In this document: positions 1 to 11,990 of the stretch, one piece after another | Layout of the letters: each line of letters opens with the position of its first letter | Numbering within the stretch: the first letter of the stretch is position 1 | Source: Jaltomata sinuosa | Taxonomy: Eukaryota; Streptophyta; Magnoliopsida; Solanales; Solanaceae | Length of the DNA stretch: 64,000 bases | Direction: 5' to 3' | Assembly: GCA_003996215.1 (NCBI GenBank) | Contig: QJPP01003126.1 | Span: 1 to 64,000 of the forward strand | Position numbers and translations under genes: made by a program | Notes under the pieces: generated by a model | What the model was told of the DNA's origin: nothing | Databases searched by the model: none | The model's input: the letters and a program-made list of their open reading frames with translations, nothing else

Positions 1-509
1 TGAACTCCATATAGGTAAATGCCTCCAGAATCTTGAGGCGAAGAACTACCCCACACGGCCCCGCAACTCTAAGTCATGAGTGGGGTAGTTGCGCTCATGA
101 ACTTCAGCGCATCGACGCATATGCTATTACTCGACCCTGCTGCATCAAACACACCAACCAAAGACCAACCCCCAGAAGCATCAACAAGTACACGGAGAGC
201 TCTGACCCTCACGGCAAATAAGAAAACTGGTGCTTGAAGTCAATAAGGCCTTAAGCCTCTGGAAGCTATCCTCACATCCGATCCGACCACTGAAATGGAT
301 GTCCCTTCCTAAGTCAGCATAGTCAAGGGTGCTGCTATGGAAGAAAATCCCTCAACGAACCGTCTATAGTAACCCGCTAACCCAATAAAGCTGCGAACCT
401 CAGTAACAGTAGTAGGTCTAGGCCACTCACAAACTGCTGAAATCTTTCCCGGATCAACCCTAATCCCATCCTTAGACACCACGTGCCCTAGGAATGCAAC
501 TGACTCAAG
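1..509 (-). pseudogene. pol of element A, RT thumb to RNase H, decayed and incomplete
   Basis: On the minus strand the frame of the RT ORF continues after a TGA at 510-512 with a recognisable connection segment (FLGHVVS and FIGLAGYYRRF motifs, around positions 300-485). A further break occurs near 305. Below about 200, frame-shifted RNase H traces remain (a minus-strand reading equivalent to NYPTHDLEL near 60-95). In intact elements this part pairs the RT thumb with RNase H, which degrades the RNA strand during cDNA synthesis. Integrase would follow outside the window. This copy could not give an active enzyme. Confidence 0.75.
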
Positions 510-2519
510 TCAAAACTCGCACTTTGAGAACTTGGCATAAAGCCGATGATCTCTCAAAGCCTGGAGTATAACCCTCAAGTGCTGCTCATGCTCATCTCTA
601 CTACGCGAGTATACCAAGATGTCGTCTATAAAAACTATCACAAATAAGTCCAAATACGGGCCAAGAACCCTGTGCATCAGGTTCATAAAGGCTGCGGGGG
701 CATTAGTCAACCCAAAAGACATCACCAGGAACTCATAATGGCCATAACGTGTCTTGAATGCTGTCTTAGGGATGTCCTCCGCCCTAATCCTCAACTGATG
801 GTAGCCAGACCTCAGATCAATCTTCAAAAACACGACTGAACCCTGAAGCTGGTCAAACAAATCATCAATCCTCGGCAACGGATACCTATTCTTCACTGTC
901 ACCCTATTCAGCTGCCGATAATCAATACACATGCGCATCGACCCATCCTTCTTTTTCACGAAGAGAACAGGAGCACCCCAAGGTGACACACTAGGTCTAA
1001 TAAACCCCTTAGCTAACAGATCCTGGAGCTGCTCCTTAAGCTCCTTCAACTCAGCAGGAGCCATACGGTAAGGAGAAATAGAAAGAGGCCTAGTGCCCGG
1101 CTCTAGCTCAATAGCGAAATCAATATCTCTCTCAGGTGGAAGGCCTGGCAGGTCGGTAGGAAACACATCGAGGAAGTCTCTAACCACATGAACAGACTCA
1201 GGAGAAGTAGGGTCAGCACTAACATCTCGGACATATGCTAGATAAGCTAAACACCCACGGAAAATCAACTTCCTAGCTCGAACACAAGAGATGATCCCAG
1301 ATGGTGCATGGCTAACAGAACCCTGCCACACAACCGGGGAAACATCGGGCACAGCTATGGTAATGGTCTTGGCATAACAATCCAAAACCACACGGTGAGG
1401 GGATAACCAGTCCATGCCCAGTATCACATCAAAATTTAGCATATCAAGAATCATCAAATCACCCCACGTCTCTGAATCACCAATATATAACATACAGGAT
1501 CCCACAATCCGATCCACTACTAAAGAATCTCCTACTGGGGTTGAAACAGAAACAGGAACAGATAATCGCTCACTAGCCAACCCCAAACAAGGCACAAAGT
1601 AGGTAGATACATAAGAACAAGTGGATCCAGGATCAAATAAAGCCATAGCAGACTGATGGCACACAGAAATTGTACCTGTAATCACAGCATCTGAGGCCTC
1701 TGCCTCTGGTCTCCTAGGGACCGCATAAAACTGACGACGACCTCCACCTGCCCGACCGCCATCCCTACCACCTGCTCTACCGCGTGGAGCACCACCTCTA
1801 CTCTGACGACCACCCCCTCGAGCTGGGGGATGAACTACTCGTAAAGGCTCGGCCAACTGAGTTATACCCTGCTGAGGGCAATCTCTAGCAAAATGACCAA
1901 TCACACCACAAGTAAAACAAGCCCCTAACGGCCTACTCGGTCGAGATGAACCAGCAAATCCCATACGACCACCACGACCTGATGCCCCAGAAACTGTACC
2001 CCTCAAAGACTGGCCACTATAGCCCTGATAGCTGCTCTGACCCTGCTCGAACTGGGTACTACCGAAAGTCTGAAGGGAAGCCTGAACCGGTCGGCTGGAC
2101 TGACCCTGGTACTGCTGTGGCTGATAACTCCAGCTCCACTGGCCAAGACTTCTACCACCATATCTGGAACCACTATAGACACCCTGATGTCGAGGCCTCT
2201 TATCTCTAGACCCCTGATCATGTCGCTGTAAGTCCTCCACAGTGCGGGCATAGTCTATAATGGCCTGGAATGACCGACCACTGGCAATCAATATCTCAGT
2301 TGGCTGCCTGATCTCTGGCCTCAAACCCCATACAAATCTGCAAATCCTATCAGTCTCAGTAGGAATGATCATAGCTCCGAACGGTGCTAGCTGATGGAAA
2401 CGGGTCTCATACTCTGAGATAGTCGTAGACCCCTGCGTAAGGTGAGTAAACTGCTCCCTACGATGCTCACGATCACTCTGAGGTAGGAACTTGGCCATAA
2501 AGGCCTCGTAAAACTCAAA
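510..2519 (-). pseudogene. gag C-terminus, protease and reverse transcriptase of element A
   Basis: An open stretch of 662 codons from the first ATG at 2498. In order: the rest of the capsid-like gag domain (residues 1-100); a Gln/Ser/Gly-rich linker; a CCHC zinc knuckle CFTCGVIGHFARDC (about residues 195-208), which in gag binds packaged RNA; an Arg/Gly-rich basic stretch; a retropepsin-like protease with a DPGST site (about residue 290) and a hydrophobic strand ending ILGMDWL; then reverse transcriptase with the CIDYRQLN block and catalytic FIDDILVYS (about residue 625). The frame is shared with the upstream gag piece and separated from it only by the TAG at 2520-2522. It ends at a TGA where related RTs have Trp after KCEF. 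As a whole it is a gag-pol polyprotein segment. Confidence 0.88.
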
Positions 2520-3110
2520 CTAGGTCAAAGGAGGTGACGATGGTGGTCTACAAGCAACCTGGGCCCTCCACCATAACTTCGCTGGGCCCTCCAACTGATA
2601 GGTAGTATAACCAACCCCGTGAGTCTCCAACAAACCCAAATGATACAACATCTCCTCACAGGTAGTAATAAAGTCATGTGGATCCTGTCCAGAAATACTG
2701 GCAAACCTCGGAGGTGCTAACCTCAAAAACCTACCCAACGCCTTCTGCTCTGACTCTGTCATAGCTGGGCGAGGAGCAAGAGACTGTGCAACATATGGGA
2801 CCGGAATGATCTCCGCACGGGGAGCCATAGTATCCGGCTGCGCTCCTGAGCTCTTTGCACCCAGGGCTACCCCCTGAGCGGATGTCTGCGCTACCTCAGA
2901 AGGCCGCTCTCCAATCACACCCACAAGCTGTAATAGTAATCCCCGAATATCTAGAGACTGAGCTGCGGCTAGAGCTGGCACATAAGTGGGCACTGGAGCT
3001 GGTACTAGAGCTGGCGCTGGAGCTAGCACTGGAGCTGGCGCTGGAGCTACCGTTGGAGGTGGCGCTGGAGGCTCATCTCCGCGTGATGCCGATGATCTCG
3101 TATGAACCAT
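2520..3110 (-). pseudogene. gag N-terminal part of element A, ending at a premature TAG
   Basis: The start is the ATG at 3110 (MVHTRSS), about 200 bases after the primer site, as usual for this family. Residues 15-55 are a Pro/Ala-rich low-complexity tract made of repeated P-A-P units. Residues 120-190 begin the retrotransposon gag (capsid) domain, with the F..L.P..F.G and KLWWRA motifs. The frame stops at a TAG at 2520-2522 and is open again directly afterwards with the next conserved part of the capsid domain. Related gags normally have Trp here, so the break is most simply one G-to-A change. Confidence 0.85.
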
Positions 3111-3307
3111 CTGCGAAAGAATGAAGTAGAATAAATGAGATTTCCAGAAACTTTAAGGGTTATACACACGACACAGAAGCAATGAAAGAGTCAAATTTCC
3201 TAAAATGCCACTGTATCCTCCCAAAGATTGAGTATGGACGTCTCTTCCCCGATCCGCAGGACTCTACTAGACATTGGCTCCTATACCGATGACACCGGTG
3301 AACCTAA

Positions 3308-3320
3308 AGCTCTGATACCA
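3308..3320 (-). other. Primer-binding site of element A (initiator tRNA-Met type)
   Basis: The minus strand reads TGGTATCAGAGCT, complementary to the 3' end of plant initiator tRNA-Met. It lies three bases inside the LTR edge at 3324, the usual place for the minus-strand cDNA primer. Confidence 0.88.
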
Positions 3321-3323
3321 AGT

Positions 3324-6080
3324 TGTCACGACCCAATTTCTCGGTCATGATGGCACCTACAACCCCCGGTAGGTGAACCAATCCCCGTAGCCCAGAACAG
3401 TTTATAATGGGCTACTATCTAACAAATAAGAGAACAAGACGAAGAGAACAGATAAAAGGACTATAAATATATACATATGCGGAAACTAAACCAAACACCA
3501 AGACCTGGTATCATAGTACAGAGCCAAAACTACATACATGGAGTGCAAACGATCCAAAAGAATATATACAGATGTCCCTGAATGGTAATAGAGTACATAA
3601 AGCAAAAGATAAACTAAAGCTAAGATCCGATCGCCAAGAGCTCACCCTCAGCCTGAAGCAGTCCCCAACAGATCTCCAAGAACGAATCACAACGATCTAA
3701 CGGCGATGGCCCACGCTAGGATCTGCACCCAAAGATGCAGGGGGTAGGGGTGAGCACCAAATGCGACGCATAAAGTACCCAGTAGGTATCATAGGCCGAC
3801 TGGGCACATATAAGATAAAAGCGTAGTAATAGACAGAATAGAAGCAAGCAGTCACAGAAATCAACGAAAGGTACACAGGAACTAGCCCAGAAGGAAAACA
3901 ACAGAACCACATGTGAGGCTAGTAAGCAGAATATACACACCATAGGCACAGGTGAAAGTAAGAAACAACGCACCTGGGGTCCTTTCATCAACAGTGTATA
4001 CAAAATAAGTTTACGAAATGGACGGTATACCGGTAACCTCAAGAGTAGAAAGAAGAGAGAAAGAGTAATAATAGGCATGCTCAGAGACATGAATCAAACT
4101 CAACTAATCATACCAATCTCATACTTATCCATAATAGAGAACAATTCTGTAAGGAAATAGCAAAAGTCTACCTACAGTCCCCCGGCCTCCCATACAACCG
4201 AGGAATACAAACAAGTGAAAACAAACCCTCCGGCATCCCATACTACCGGAGCGTATAATCAATAAACAACAAACAAGGGTGGAGCCTCAAACAATGAATG
4301 ATATGATGCATGAAGATCTCAAGTGAAATGGTATCTCTGTATGTACCTCCTCCGGCGCCGATCCGACCCAGCAGGTAGGTTCCATTGAAGGACACTGCCC
4401 GTATACCTCTACTCCACCGTATACCCCTCCTCCGGCACACGCAGCCCGTAGCCCCTGGCCCGGATGGCAAGGTCCATGGAGGTCCCAGAGCCCATACTAA
4501 AACTCAGTATCAAAACATGTCATCCGGAAGCAAGTCCGGTATCAAGATAGAGACCCAGACTCGAATATGCAATGCCCAGACCCTGTCCAGGACTAAAGTA
4601 GTAGGAAAATGTCTCAAAAACCCCTCCAAGGGTGCCCGGGCGTAACCGGGTCTAAACAGTAAAAAGTCATCTCAGGTGCTTGGTCCGACCGAGGCTAAAA
4701 TCATCTCAAGTAGCAAGAAAACTCAACTAGCACCCCGGCCCTGCCGAGTCTAGCGTGAATCATAAAACTGGTGATTTAAAACATAATTTTACTTCCTTTT
4801 ATCCAGGAATATTCACAAGTTAAATCAACCATTTCCAAGTCATTTCCATCAAAAACGGGCCCACCGGGCCATGCAAGGTTTAGAAAATAGTGTCAGTAGG
4901 CCCGAAGCCAAAACCATAGTAAAACATGGATAAAACCTCTTTATATGCATGGAAATGGTATGATTACACACAATAGCTGCCCAGCAGCTCACAATCAACC
5001 TATCGACCCTGCACAGGCCCACAGCTACTCAGCATGCATAACCAGCCTAGAAGGATAATTCTACGCCCGGGACTCGCGGACATTCCCAAAATCCCACCTT
5101 CTATGTTCCAGAGTCAACAAGGTCTCATAGGACCACAAGGGTAAATAAAATATATCGGCAAATACTACAAGCAACGGAGGAACAAAAGTACGTGGACATG
5201 AATAAAGCGGTCAAGGTCTGTGGTACTATGATAATGGAGGTGGCAGTAGTATGAAAATATTTTTATCCCGTTATGTATATACTCGGGTATTATATAAGCT
5301 CGTGGTATAATAAATACAACTTTTTAAATATACCATAATTCATAGAAAATTATTTCGAATAAAACCTACTATATTATAATAATAAATTTCAATATAATTA
5401 AATTTACTATCTCCGTTAAAATATTACAATGTATAAAAACTTTATAAAATAAATACATATACAATTATATCGTAACAAAAATATTTTCCATAAACCTTTA
5501 AAATATTTTGAAAAGGTAATAATAATATAATATAACTTCCTACCACCTTCGACTTTTAAATAAAATATTTTCAAATACGCACGATTTCGATACTCAAGAA
5601 TTCTCTCGGGATCCTCCCTTATGTTTTATCACTGTTTCAGAACTGAAATGGCGTCTTAAAACGTGAAGTTGAGTCTTAAATCGAGTTTAACCCGACCCGG
5701 TTCGCAACCCGTTTTCTGCCAGACAGTCCGCAGTAAAATAATCATAACTTTTTACTCCGAGATCAGTTGGACGTGAGGTTTTGTGCGTTGGAAACTAGAC
5801 TCGCAGACCTTCGATTCGGTATTTTGGGGGACTTCTAACTCTTTATATATTGAGAGAAAAGCTCCGAGACATTTTACCCAAAGTTCAGAAAATTTATTAA
5901 AGAACTTACGATAGCTTTTGCCGACTTGCTTGGCTTCAAAACTTATAATGCGACCAACCAAATGGACCCAACAACGAAATACCAGTCCTGACGAGCCTTA
6001 AGTGACTTGGGGCCGCTACAAACAAGCTCTAACGGTTCAAGGAAAATGTATACGTGGGAATAACCAGAAGGGTCATTACA
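3324..6080 (-). repeat. 5' LTR of element A, about 2.76 kb
   Basis: On the plus strand it starts TGTCACGACCC and ends GGTCATTACA, so in element orientation it runs TGTAATGACC to GGGTCGTGACA with the usual TG...CA ends. The inner edge is set by the primer site, the outer edge by the resumption of integrase coding at 6081. A TATA-like stretch lies around 3465-3480 on the minus strand, about 140 bases before the LTR end. ORFs inside have no recognisable product. Relatives occur at 15935-27496 (minus) and at 37293-38158, 44514-45372 and 52172-52345 (plus). Confidence 0.82.
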
Positions 6081-7018
6081 ACGGACTCAGCAGATGATTA
6101 TTCCAGACTCTACATTCAGGAGATAGTCTAATTGCATGGTATTTCGTTGTCTATTATTTCAGATAGGGGTACTCAGTTTACTTCTCAGTTTTGGAGATCG
6201 TTTCAGAGAGGTCTTGGTACTCAGGTGAAGCTTAGCACAGCTTTTCATCCTCAGAGAGATGGCCAGGAAGAGCGTACTATTTAGACCTTGGAGGATATGT
6301 TGAGAGATTGTGTGATTGATTTCAAAGGTAATTGGGATGATCACTTACCTCTTATCGAGTTTGCCTATAACAACAACTTTCACTCTAGCATCCAAATGGC
6401 TCCATATGAGGCACTTGATGGTCAAAGATGTAGATGTCCTAGTGGTTGGTTTGAGGTAGGTGAGGCAACTTTGATTGGCCAAGATTTGATGCATGATACC
6501 ATGGAGAAAGTTTAGCTTATTAGGGAGAGGTTGAAAACCGCTCAGAGTTGAAGATGTGAGAAGAAGGAAGTTGGATTTTGAAGTTGATGATTGGGTTATT
6601 CTGAAAGTGTCACCCATTAAGGGTGTGATGAGATTTGGAAAGAAACGGAAGCTCAGTCCCCGTTTTGTAGGTCCTTATTGAATTGTAAGGAAGGTTGGTA
6701 AGGTTGCTTATGAGTTGGGTTTGCCATCAGATTTGGAAGCGGTTCATCCAGTTTTCCATTTCCTTATTGAAGAAGTGTGTTGGTGATCATACCTTGATTG
6801 TTCCTTTGGAGGATGTAGGTGTGATGGATAGTCTCACCTATGAGGAGGTCCCCATAGAAATCCTTGATCGTCAGATTCAGAGGTTGAGAAACAAAGAAGT
6901 CACTTCGGTAAAAGTTCTTTGGAGGAATCAGCTTGTTGAAGGAGCTACTTGGGAAGCAGAATCAACCATGAAAGCCAAGTACCTTGATCTCTCTCCTTCC
7001 AATACTGTTCCATCTTGA
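6081..7018 (+). pseudogene. Integrase C-terminal half of gypsy element B, decayed
   Basis: Three-frame reading gives gypsy integrase motifs in order: SIISDRGTQFTSQFW (about 6155-6195), FHPQRDGQ (about 6245-6268), an open piece at 6288-6515 with LIEFAYNNNFHSS and AP.EAL.G, and a C-terminal piece in another frame at 6695-7018 ending in a chromodomain-like tail (SYEEVPIEILDRQ...VKVLW...EATWE). Several stops and frameshifts separate these. Integrase joins the cDNA to chromosomal DNA. The upstream half is absent because element A inserted at 6080/6081 and the rest lies beyond the left edge. Confidence 0.82.
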
Positions 7019-7251
7019 GGTAATAGTTTTATCCTTAGTATGATCCTCTGATCCTATTCCATCAGTTACTCTCATGATCCTAGCATGCATTTATGTTTTC
7101 AAAGTTGATTTAACCATGTTTTAAGTTGAAGAGTTCAGTTTTTATGTTTATTCCTTGAATTCCATGTTTTGTTGCTGGTTAGGCTATTTTTTCCTTCAGT
7201 TTCCCTTGATTAGTCTTCATTCGAGGATGAATAATCCCAAGGAGGAAATAT
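7019..7251 (+). other. 3' untranslated tail and polypurine tract of element B
   Basis: Noncoding tail after the integrase stop, containing the family word TCGAGGATGAATAATCC (about 7220-7237). It ends in the purine run AAGGAGGAAATAT (7239-7251) next to the LTR, which primes plus-strand cDNA synthesis. Confidence 0.7.
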
Positions 7252-9282
7252 TGTAACACCTCGGAAATCGAACCAACTATCTAAGTCTGAAACTCAAAAA
7301 AATTTCATGTTCCAGGAATGACGAGTCCAAACCACGGGACATAGTTTGAACCACAAGTCGTGGAATGGAACCATGATTCCCTTTTGTTGATTCAGCCTCT
7401 GGTCTGGAACCACGAGTTGGTTCTACGGACCGTGGTTCAAACCACGGGTCCGTCCTGTTGACTCGTGGAACCAGATCAGGGGGATGACAAGTTCCCCAGG
7501 TTTCACGACTGGGTTTGATGACCCATCATCCATTCTACGGGTCTGTCCCATTGACCCGTAGGATTACCTTCTGCAGCATAAATTGTTGGCCAGGAACCAT
7601 GAGTTGGAACCATCCGTCGTGGTTCAAACGATGACCCGTTGAACTGACCCGTGGTTCCTGAGGCCGACCCATTTACCAGCTTTTTCTTAATTAAATCCCA
7701 GGGGTATTTTAGTTATTACCCACCCTTTTAACTCCTAAATGATGTCATTTTGGATATTTCTAGAAGGGTTTTCTCCCTCATTAGACTAAGTCCCTTCTCA
7801 TTACCTCATTCATCTCCCAAAAAGGAAAAGATCTCTCTTAAGCTCAAGGTCTCAAGCTCAAAGTCCAAGTCTCCTAATTTTTTCAATTTCAAGTGGGCTA
7901 ACTCCAATCAAGGTATGTGGGTATTCAACAATGGGTTCCTTTCACCCTTGTGCCCCAAACCGCAAATTTCAATTTGTGATTTCATGAACTTTCAAATTAA
8001 GGTTATTACCCAATTCTTATTGGTTTTGCTATAAATTACTTTCTCATGATTTTATTATGAAATTTTATTAAATTGCATGATTTTGCATGGGTTTTTATAT
8101 ATGAACTCCTATTTCATGAGTTGAAGGTCAATTATGGTAAATCCTACATGCATGTATTGATTTAAGCAAATTGAGGAAAATGATAGCATGATTTGATGAA
8201 TTTCAAGCAAGTTCTTGCCTAGTTCCTATGTTTTATGAAAATATATGTTATTATGAAATTGAACTAAGGCCATACAAGTTTTCAAGTTATGAATTATTAT
8301 GTAATGCAAGACACCCGATGTGCCATCAATGCTCATGAATTATTTTCTAAACCAAGATTTATGACTAGTATGAAGATTCAAGGTATGAACATGTTTATGA
8401 ATAAGCTTGACATCTAGTTATGTCACATGAATGTGAGCCCTATGTTATATGTTTTGGGAGTAGTATTTAGCACCGAACAATGATGGTTCTAGATAACCCA
8501 AGTCCAAAACTACGTTGCCACCGTAGGCTGCCCTCCATGGCTTATGACAGGATCCTTATGAATATGGTTCTAACTTTGACTGGTTAGGACAACCTTTTTC
8601 AGTGTGGGTGAATGAAACTGGACTCCATGTAGCTCAGCATGGCTTATGTCGGTTAGGAGAAACTCTCACATGATTATTTTCAAGCTATGAAGTTATATGA
8701 TATCATCCTTTAAATTTTAATCGTACTTCATGTTTTTATGTATTATATCCTGATAATCCTCTTATGTTATTTCTTTATGAAAAGGTCCACCTTAGCATGT
8801 TTTAAGTATGTTTTTACCATGATCATGAATCTCTCACATAATCAGTACATCCTATAGTACTGATGAATATCTTGCACTGCATCATTTGATGATGCAAATT
8901 CAGGTGTCCCTTCTCAGATCCATGGCTAGAGCTCCCATTCCACTCTCTGTCAGTTGTTGGTGAGTCCTCTTAGGTCGAGGACTAGTTATGTTTTAGTCAG
9001 TGATAGCTATTTTATTTTCCACACTTCGAGTTAGCTAGGGTATTGTCCTAGCAACTCCTTATGTCATGAGTAGAGGCTTTTAAGACATAGACAGCTTTGA
9101 GTCTCTTTATGGATTTTGTATTCCTATTTGACTTGATTATCCATTTATATGATTCCGAATTTATCTATTTTTCTTCTGCTTATCTTTGTTATGATTGAGA
9201 ATGCTATGACCAAGGGTTAGCTTGGGGCACTTGTGGTTCCAAGTCTCGTGTTACATCTAGGGGGTAACCTCGGGGCATGACA
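7252..9282 (+). repeat. 3' LTR of element B, 2,031 bp
   Basis: It begins TGTAACACCTCGG straight after the polypurine tract and ends CTCGGGGCATGACA, after which gag coding of element D starts at 9283. The same family appears reversed as a solo LTR at 52478-54380 and as a 5' fragment at 24471-25262. Its first 400 bp hold many short imperfect palindromes built on CCACGG/CCGTGG (7320-7660). The ORF at 7750-8034 matches nothing I know and lies wholly within the LTR. Confidence 0.85.
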
Positions 9283-10530
9283 GTTGCACCTGCTCAGACT
9301 TCTACAAATATGCTACAACAGGTATTGACCTTATTGAGCGGATTTCCAGGTATTGGTGTTGCACCTAAAGTTCTGATAGGTCAAACTCCAGGAGTCTAGC
9401 ATGCTACTGCTGAGGCTCCATGGATAGATGAGGCTTTTGAGATAGGGATATTTTCAAGACTGGTGGTTGGGCCGGTGATGACAAGGGGGGAGCATAATTT
9501 GTTTTGGTGGTTCACAAAAATAAAGACTCTAATTTTCTACGGTACCTAGATTGAGGATACTTACAAGTTCATTATAGATTATCATAAGAGGCTCTATAAA
9601 ATAGGGGAAGTACCAAGATATGGGGCGGAGTTTGTCACTTTTTAGATGCATGGGGATTCAAAGTTCTGGTGGAGAGTGTTTTTGGAGTGTGGACCAACTG
9701 GGTCATCTCTGTTGACCTGGACCCAGTTGTACTCCATCTTCTTGGGGAAGTACATCCCTCATACTTTGCAAGATAAGAGGTTGGATGATTTACTAGTATC
9801 AAGTAGGGCAGTTCTTCTGGTACAACCTATGAGGACCAATTCCATTTATTCTCAAAAATATTTAATTTTGTTATTGCACACAGAGGAGGAAAAGATCCAT
9901 CGGTTTGTCAAAAGGTTGAATACGGGTCTTCAGTATCAACTATATAGATGGTGTCTTCTGGAAAGACTTTTCAGTAAGTGGTTGAGTATGTTAAGAATAT
10001 GGAGGGAGTGAAATAGGATGGTTATGCTAAGTCTGCTGAAAAAAAGGCCCAAAAGGGTGGTAGCTACAATGGATCTTTCTCTTAGGGCCCGATTTCTTAG
10101 GGGTATTCTGGATTCCCATTCAGTCATCCATGTAGTATCAATTGAAGGGGTCTGCCAGAGGCCAGGCAGCCTTCTTTATATCACAATTGTTACATTACTT
10201 GTTTAGCTATGGCTCAAAGGCCCACTTTCGATATGGCTTGCTATGATTGTGGTGAGGTGGGGCATATTTTGATATGGTATCCCAAATTTAGATAGAATGG
10301 TCAATCATCTCAGCAGTAGGCTCCCCATGCTCTAACTACCATGGGTAAGAGAGGTGGTATATATGGTAGAGATTATCTTGAAGGTGTGCGTAATGGCAAT
10401 ATAGATGATAGAGGTGGCACCCAGCCTAACAGGGGTGATAGACATGCTGGTAGAGGTGGTACTTAGCGCTACAAAGATGTCACACAAATAGGTGGTCGAC
10501 TTATTTTTATGCTTTCCTAGGCAGACCCAA
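9283..10530 (+). pseudogene. gag of element D, decayed
   Basis: Traces of a gypsy gag: a Gln/Thr-rich N-terminal piece (9290-9410), then the capsid domain with KFWWR (9660-9675) and LGKYIP (9745-9762), open at 9646-10011. Near 10229-10275 a zinc-knuckle remnant CYDCGEVGHI.IWY has Tyr in place of the last Cys. Stops such as TAG near 10318 and 10465 sit where glutamine codons would fit. The start lies in the part displaced by element B. Confidence 0.72.
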
Positions 10531-11035
10531 GGTAGATGTGCCTGACACAGTGATCACACGTACTACTGTAGTATGTGATCAGATGTCTACAACCTTATTT
10601 GACACAATATCCACATTTTCTTATGTGTATACATGTTTTGCTGTGGGTTTAGACATGATATGTAATTTACTTGATATACTTGTTCATATATCTAACCCTG
10701 TTGGTAATTCTATAATTGTAGATAGAGTCTACCATTCTTGTCTTGTTACATTCACGGGGTATAAGACCTGGGTAGACGTAGTGATTCTTGACATGGTGGA
10801 TTTTGATATTATCTTGGGAATGAGTTGATTGTCACCTTATCATGCTATTTTATATTGTAATGCTAAGACAACTACCATAAAATTCTCGATACGTCTAGAC
10901 TTGAGTGAAAGGGTGACTGTAGCCCTGTTCCTAAAAAGATTCTATCCTTTATTCATGCCAAAAACTAATAGAGATGGAGTATTTGGCATTTTTGGCACAT
11001 TCTATGGGAAATTAGTGCAGAGGTTCAATCTATAG
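10531..11035 (+). pseudogene. Aspartic protease region of element D
   Basis: The open piece 10538-10828 reads V.VCDQMSTTLFDTISTFSYV, aligning with the retropepsin site (compare LFDPGSTCSYV in element A); the Gly of the catalytic triplet has become Ile, so it would be inactive. It continues through VDRVYHSCLV and FDIILGMS, the conserved C-terminal strand and flap region. A second piece, 10829-11035, follows a stop. Confidence 0.7.
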
Positions 11036-11990
11036 GGTTTGTTCCTATAGTCTGTGAGTTCTTGGAAGTGTTTCCCATGAATTTACCTGCTATACCACTA
11101 ATCCAATTTCTATTTGACCATTTCAGATGGACCGAATGATTTGAGAGAATTAAAAGTTTAGTTGCAAGACCTTCTTAGTAAGGGGTTTATTCATTTGAAT
11201 GCCTCTCCATGGGATGCTCTTTTGTTGTTTGTGAAAAATAAATATGGGAGTATGCGTATGTGTATTGACTACCTTCAGCTGAATAAGGTCACTATTCAGA
11301 AGAAGTACCCTTTCTCTCACATAGATGACCTATTTGATCAGCTTCACGATGCATCTATATTCTCTAAAATTTGTTTGAGTTTTAGGTATCATCAGTTGAA
11401 AATTAGGGTTGAAGATATACCTAAGACTGGTTTTCAGACCAGGTATGGGCATTGTGAATTCTTGGTGATGTCTTTTAGGCTTACTAATGCCCCAACTGCC
11501 TTTTTGAATTTGATGAGTCGAATCTTTAAGCCTTATTTGGATTCTTTGGTAGTTGTGTTTATTGATGACATTTTGGTATACTCAAAGAGTAAGGAAGATA
11601 ATGGGAACCATTTGAGGATTGTGTTGGGATTGTTGAAAGAGAAGCAATTCTATGCTAATTTTCAAAGAGTGGGTTTTGGCTGACCTCTGTGTCCTTTTTG
11701 GGATATGTGGTTTCAATGGAGAGAATTATGGTTGATCTTCAAAAGGTATAGGTAGTTAAGAGTTGGTCTAGGCCCACTTTAGTGACTTAGATTCATCGCT
11801 TTATGGGGTTGGCTGGTTATTTGCGCCGATTTGTGAAAGGGTTCACTTCTAGTGCTTCCCATCTAACTTGTTTGACATAGAAAGATGTACCATTTCAATG
11901 GTCTGATGAGTGTGAGGAGAGTTTTCAGAAGCTTAAGACTTTGTTGGAGAGAACTCCCATCCTTGCATTGCGATAGAGGTAAGGACTTGT
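11036..11990 (+). pseudogene. Reverse transcriptase of element D
   Basis: A 173-codon open stretch (11162-11683) spans the RT palm and fingers: LLSKGFI, VKNKYGSMRMCIDYLQLNKV, YPFSHIDDLFDQL, FRYHQLKIR, TGFQTRYGHCEFLVMSF, LTNAPTAFLNLM and catalytic VVFIDDILVYSKS. The connection motifs LAGYLRRFV follow around 11800-11840 with frame changes. Intact RT copies element RNA into DNA. Here stops and shifts before and after the core rule out a working product. Confidence 0.85.

Larger units (their letters stand above)
1..6080 (-). mobile_element. Ty3/gypsy LTR retrotransposon A, partial (cut by left window edge)
   Basis: Read on the minus strand the order is 5' LTR (6080 to 3324), primer site (3320-3308), gag, zinc knuckle, aspartic protease, reverse transcriptase, and the start of RNase H running off the window. 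Integrase and 3' LTR lie outside. Protease upstream of RT with gag in the same frame is the Ty3/gypsy layout. The right end interrupts an integrase reading on the plus strand (element B), so A inserted there. The coding region is the best preserved of all gypsy copies here: two in-frame stops break about 2.6 kb, with more damage below position 310. No target-site duplication can be checked because the left end is missing. Confidence 0.9.

Noticed and set aside
3697..4090. Hydrophobic ORFs on the minus strand that look like membrane proteins
   Set aside because: They lie wholly in LTR A, overlap in two frames and their hydrophobicity follows from T-rich sequence.
7750..8034. 94-codon ORF in LTR B
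   Set aside because: Not preserved in the solo LTR of the same family and lies in noncoding LTR sequence.
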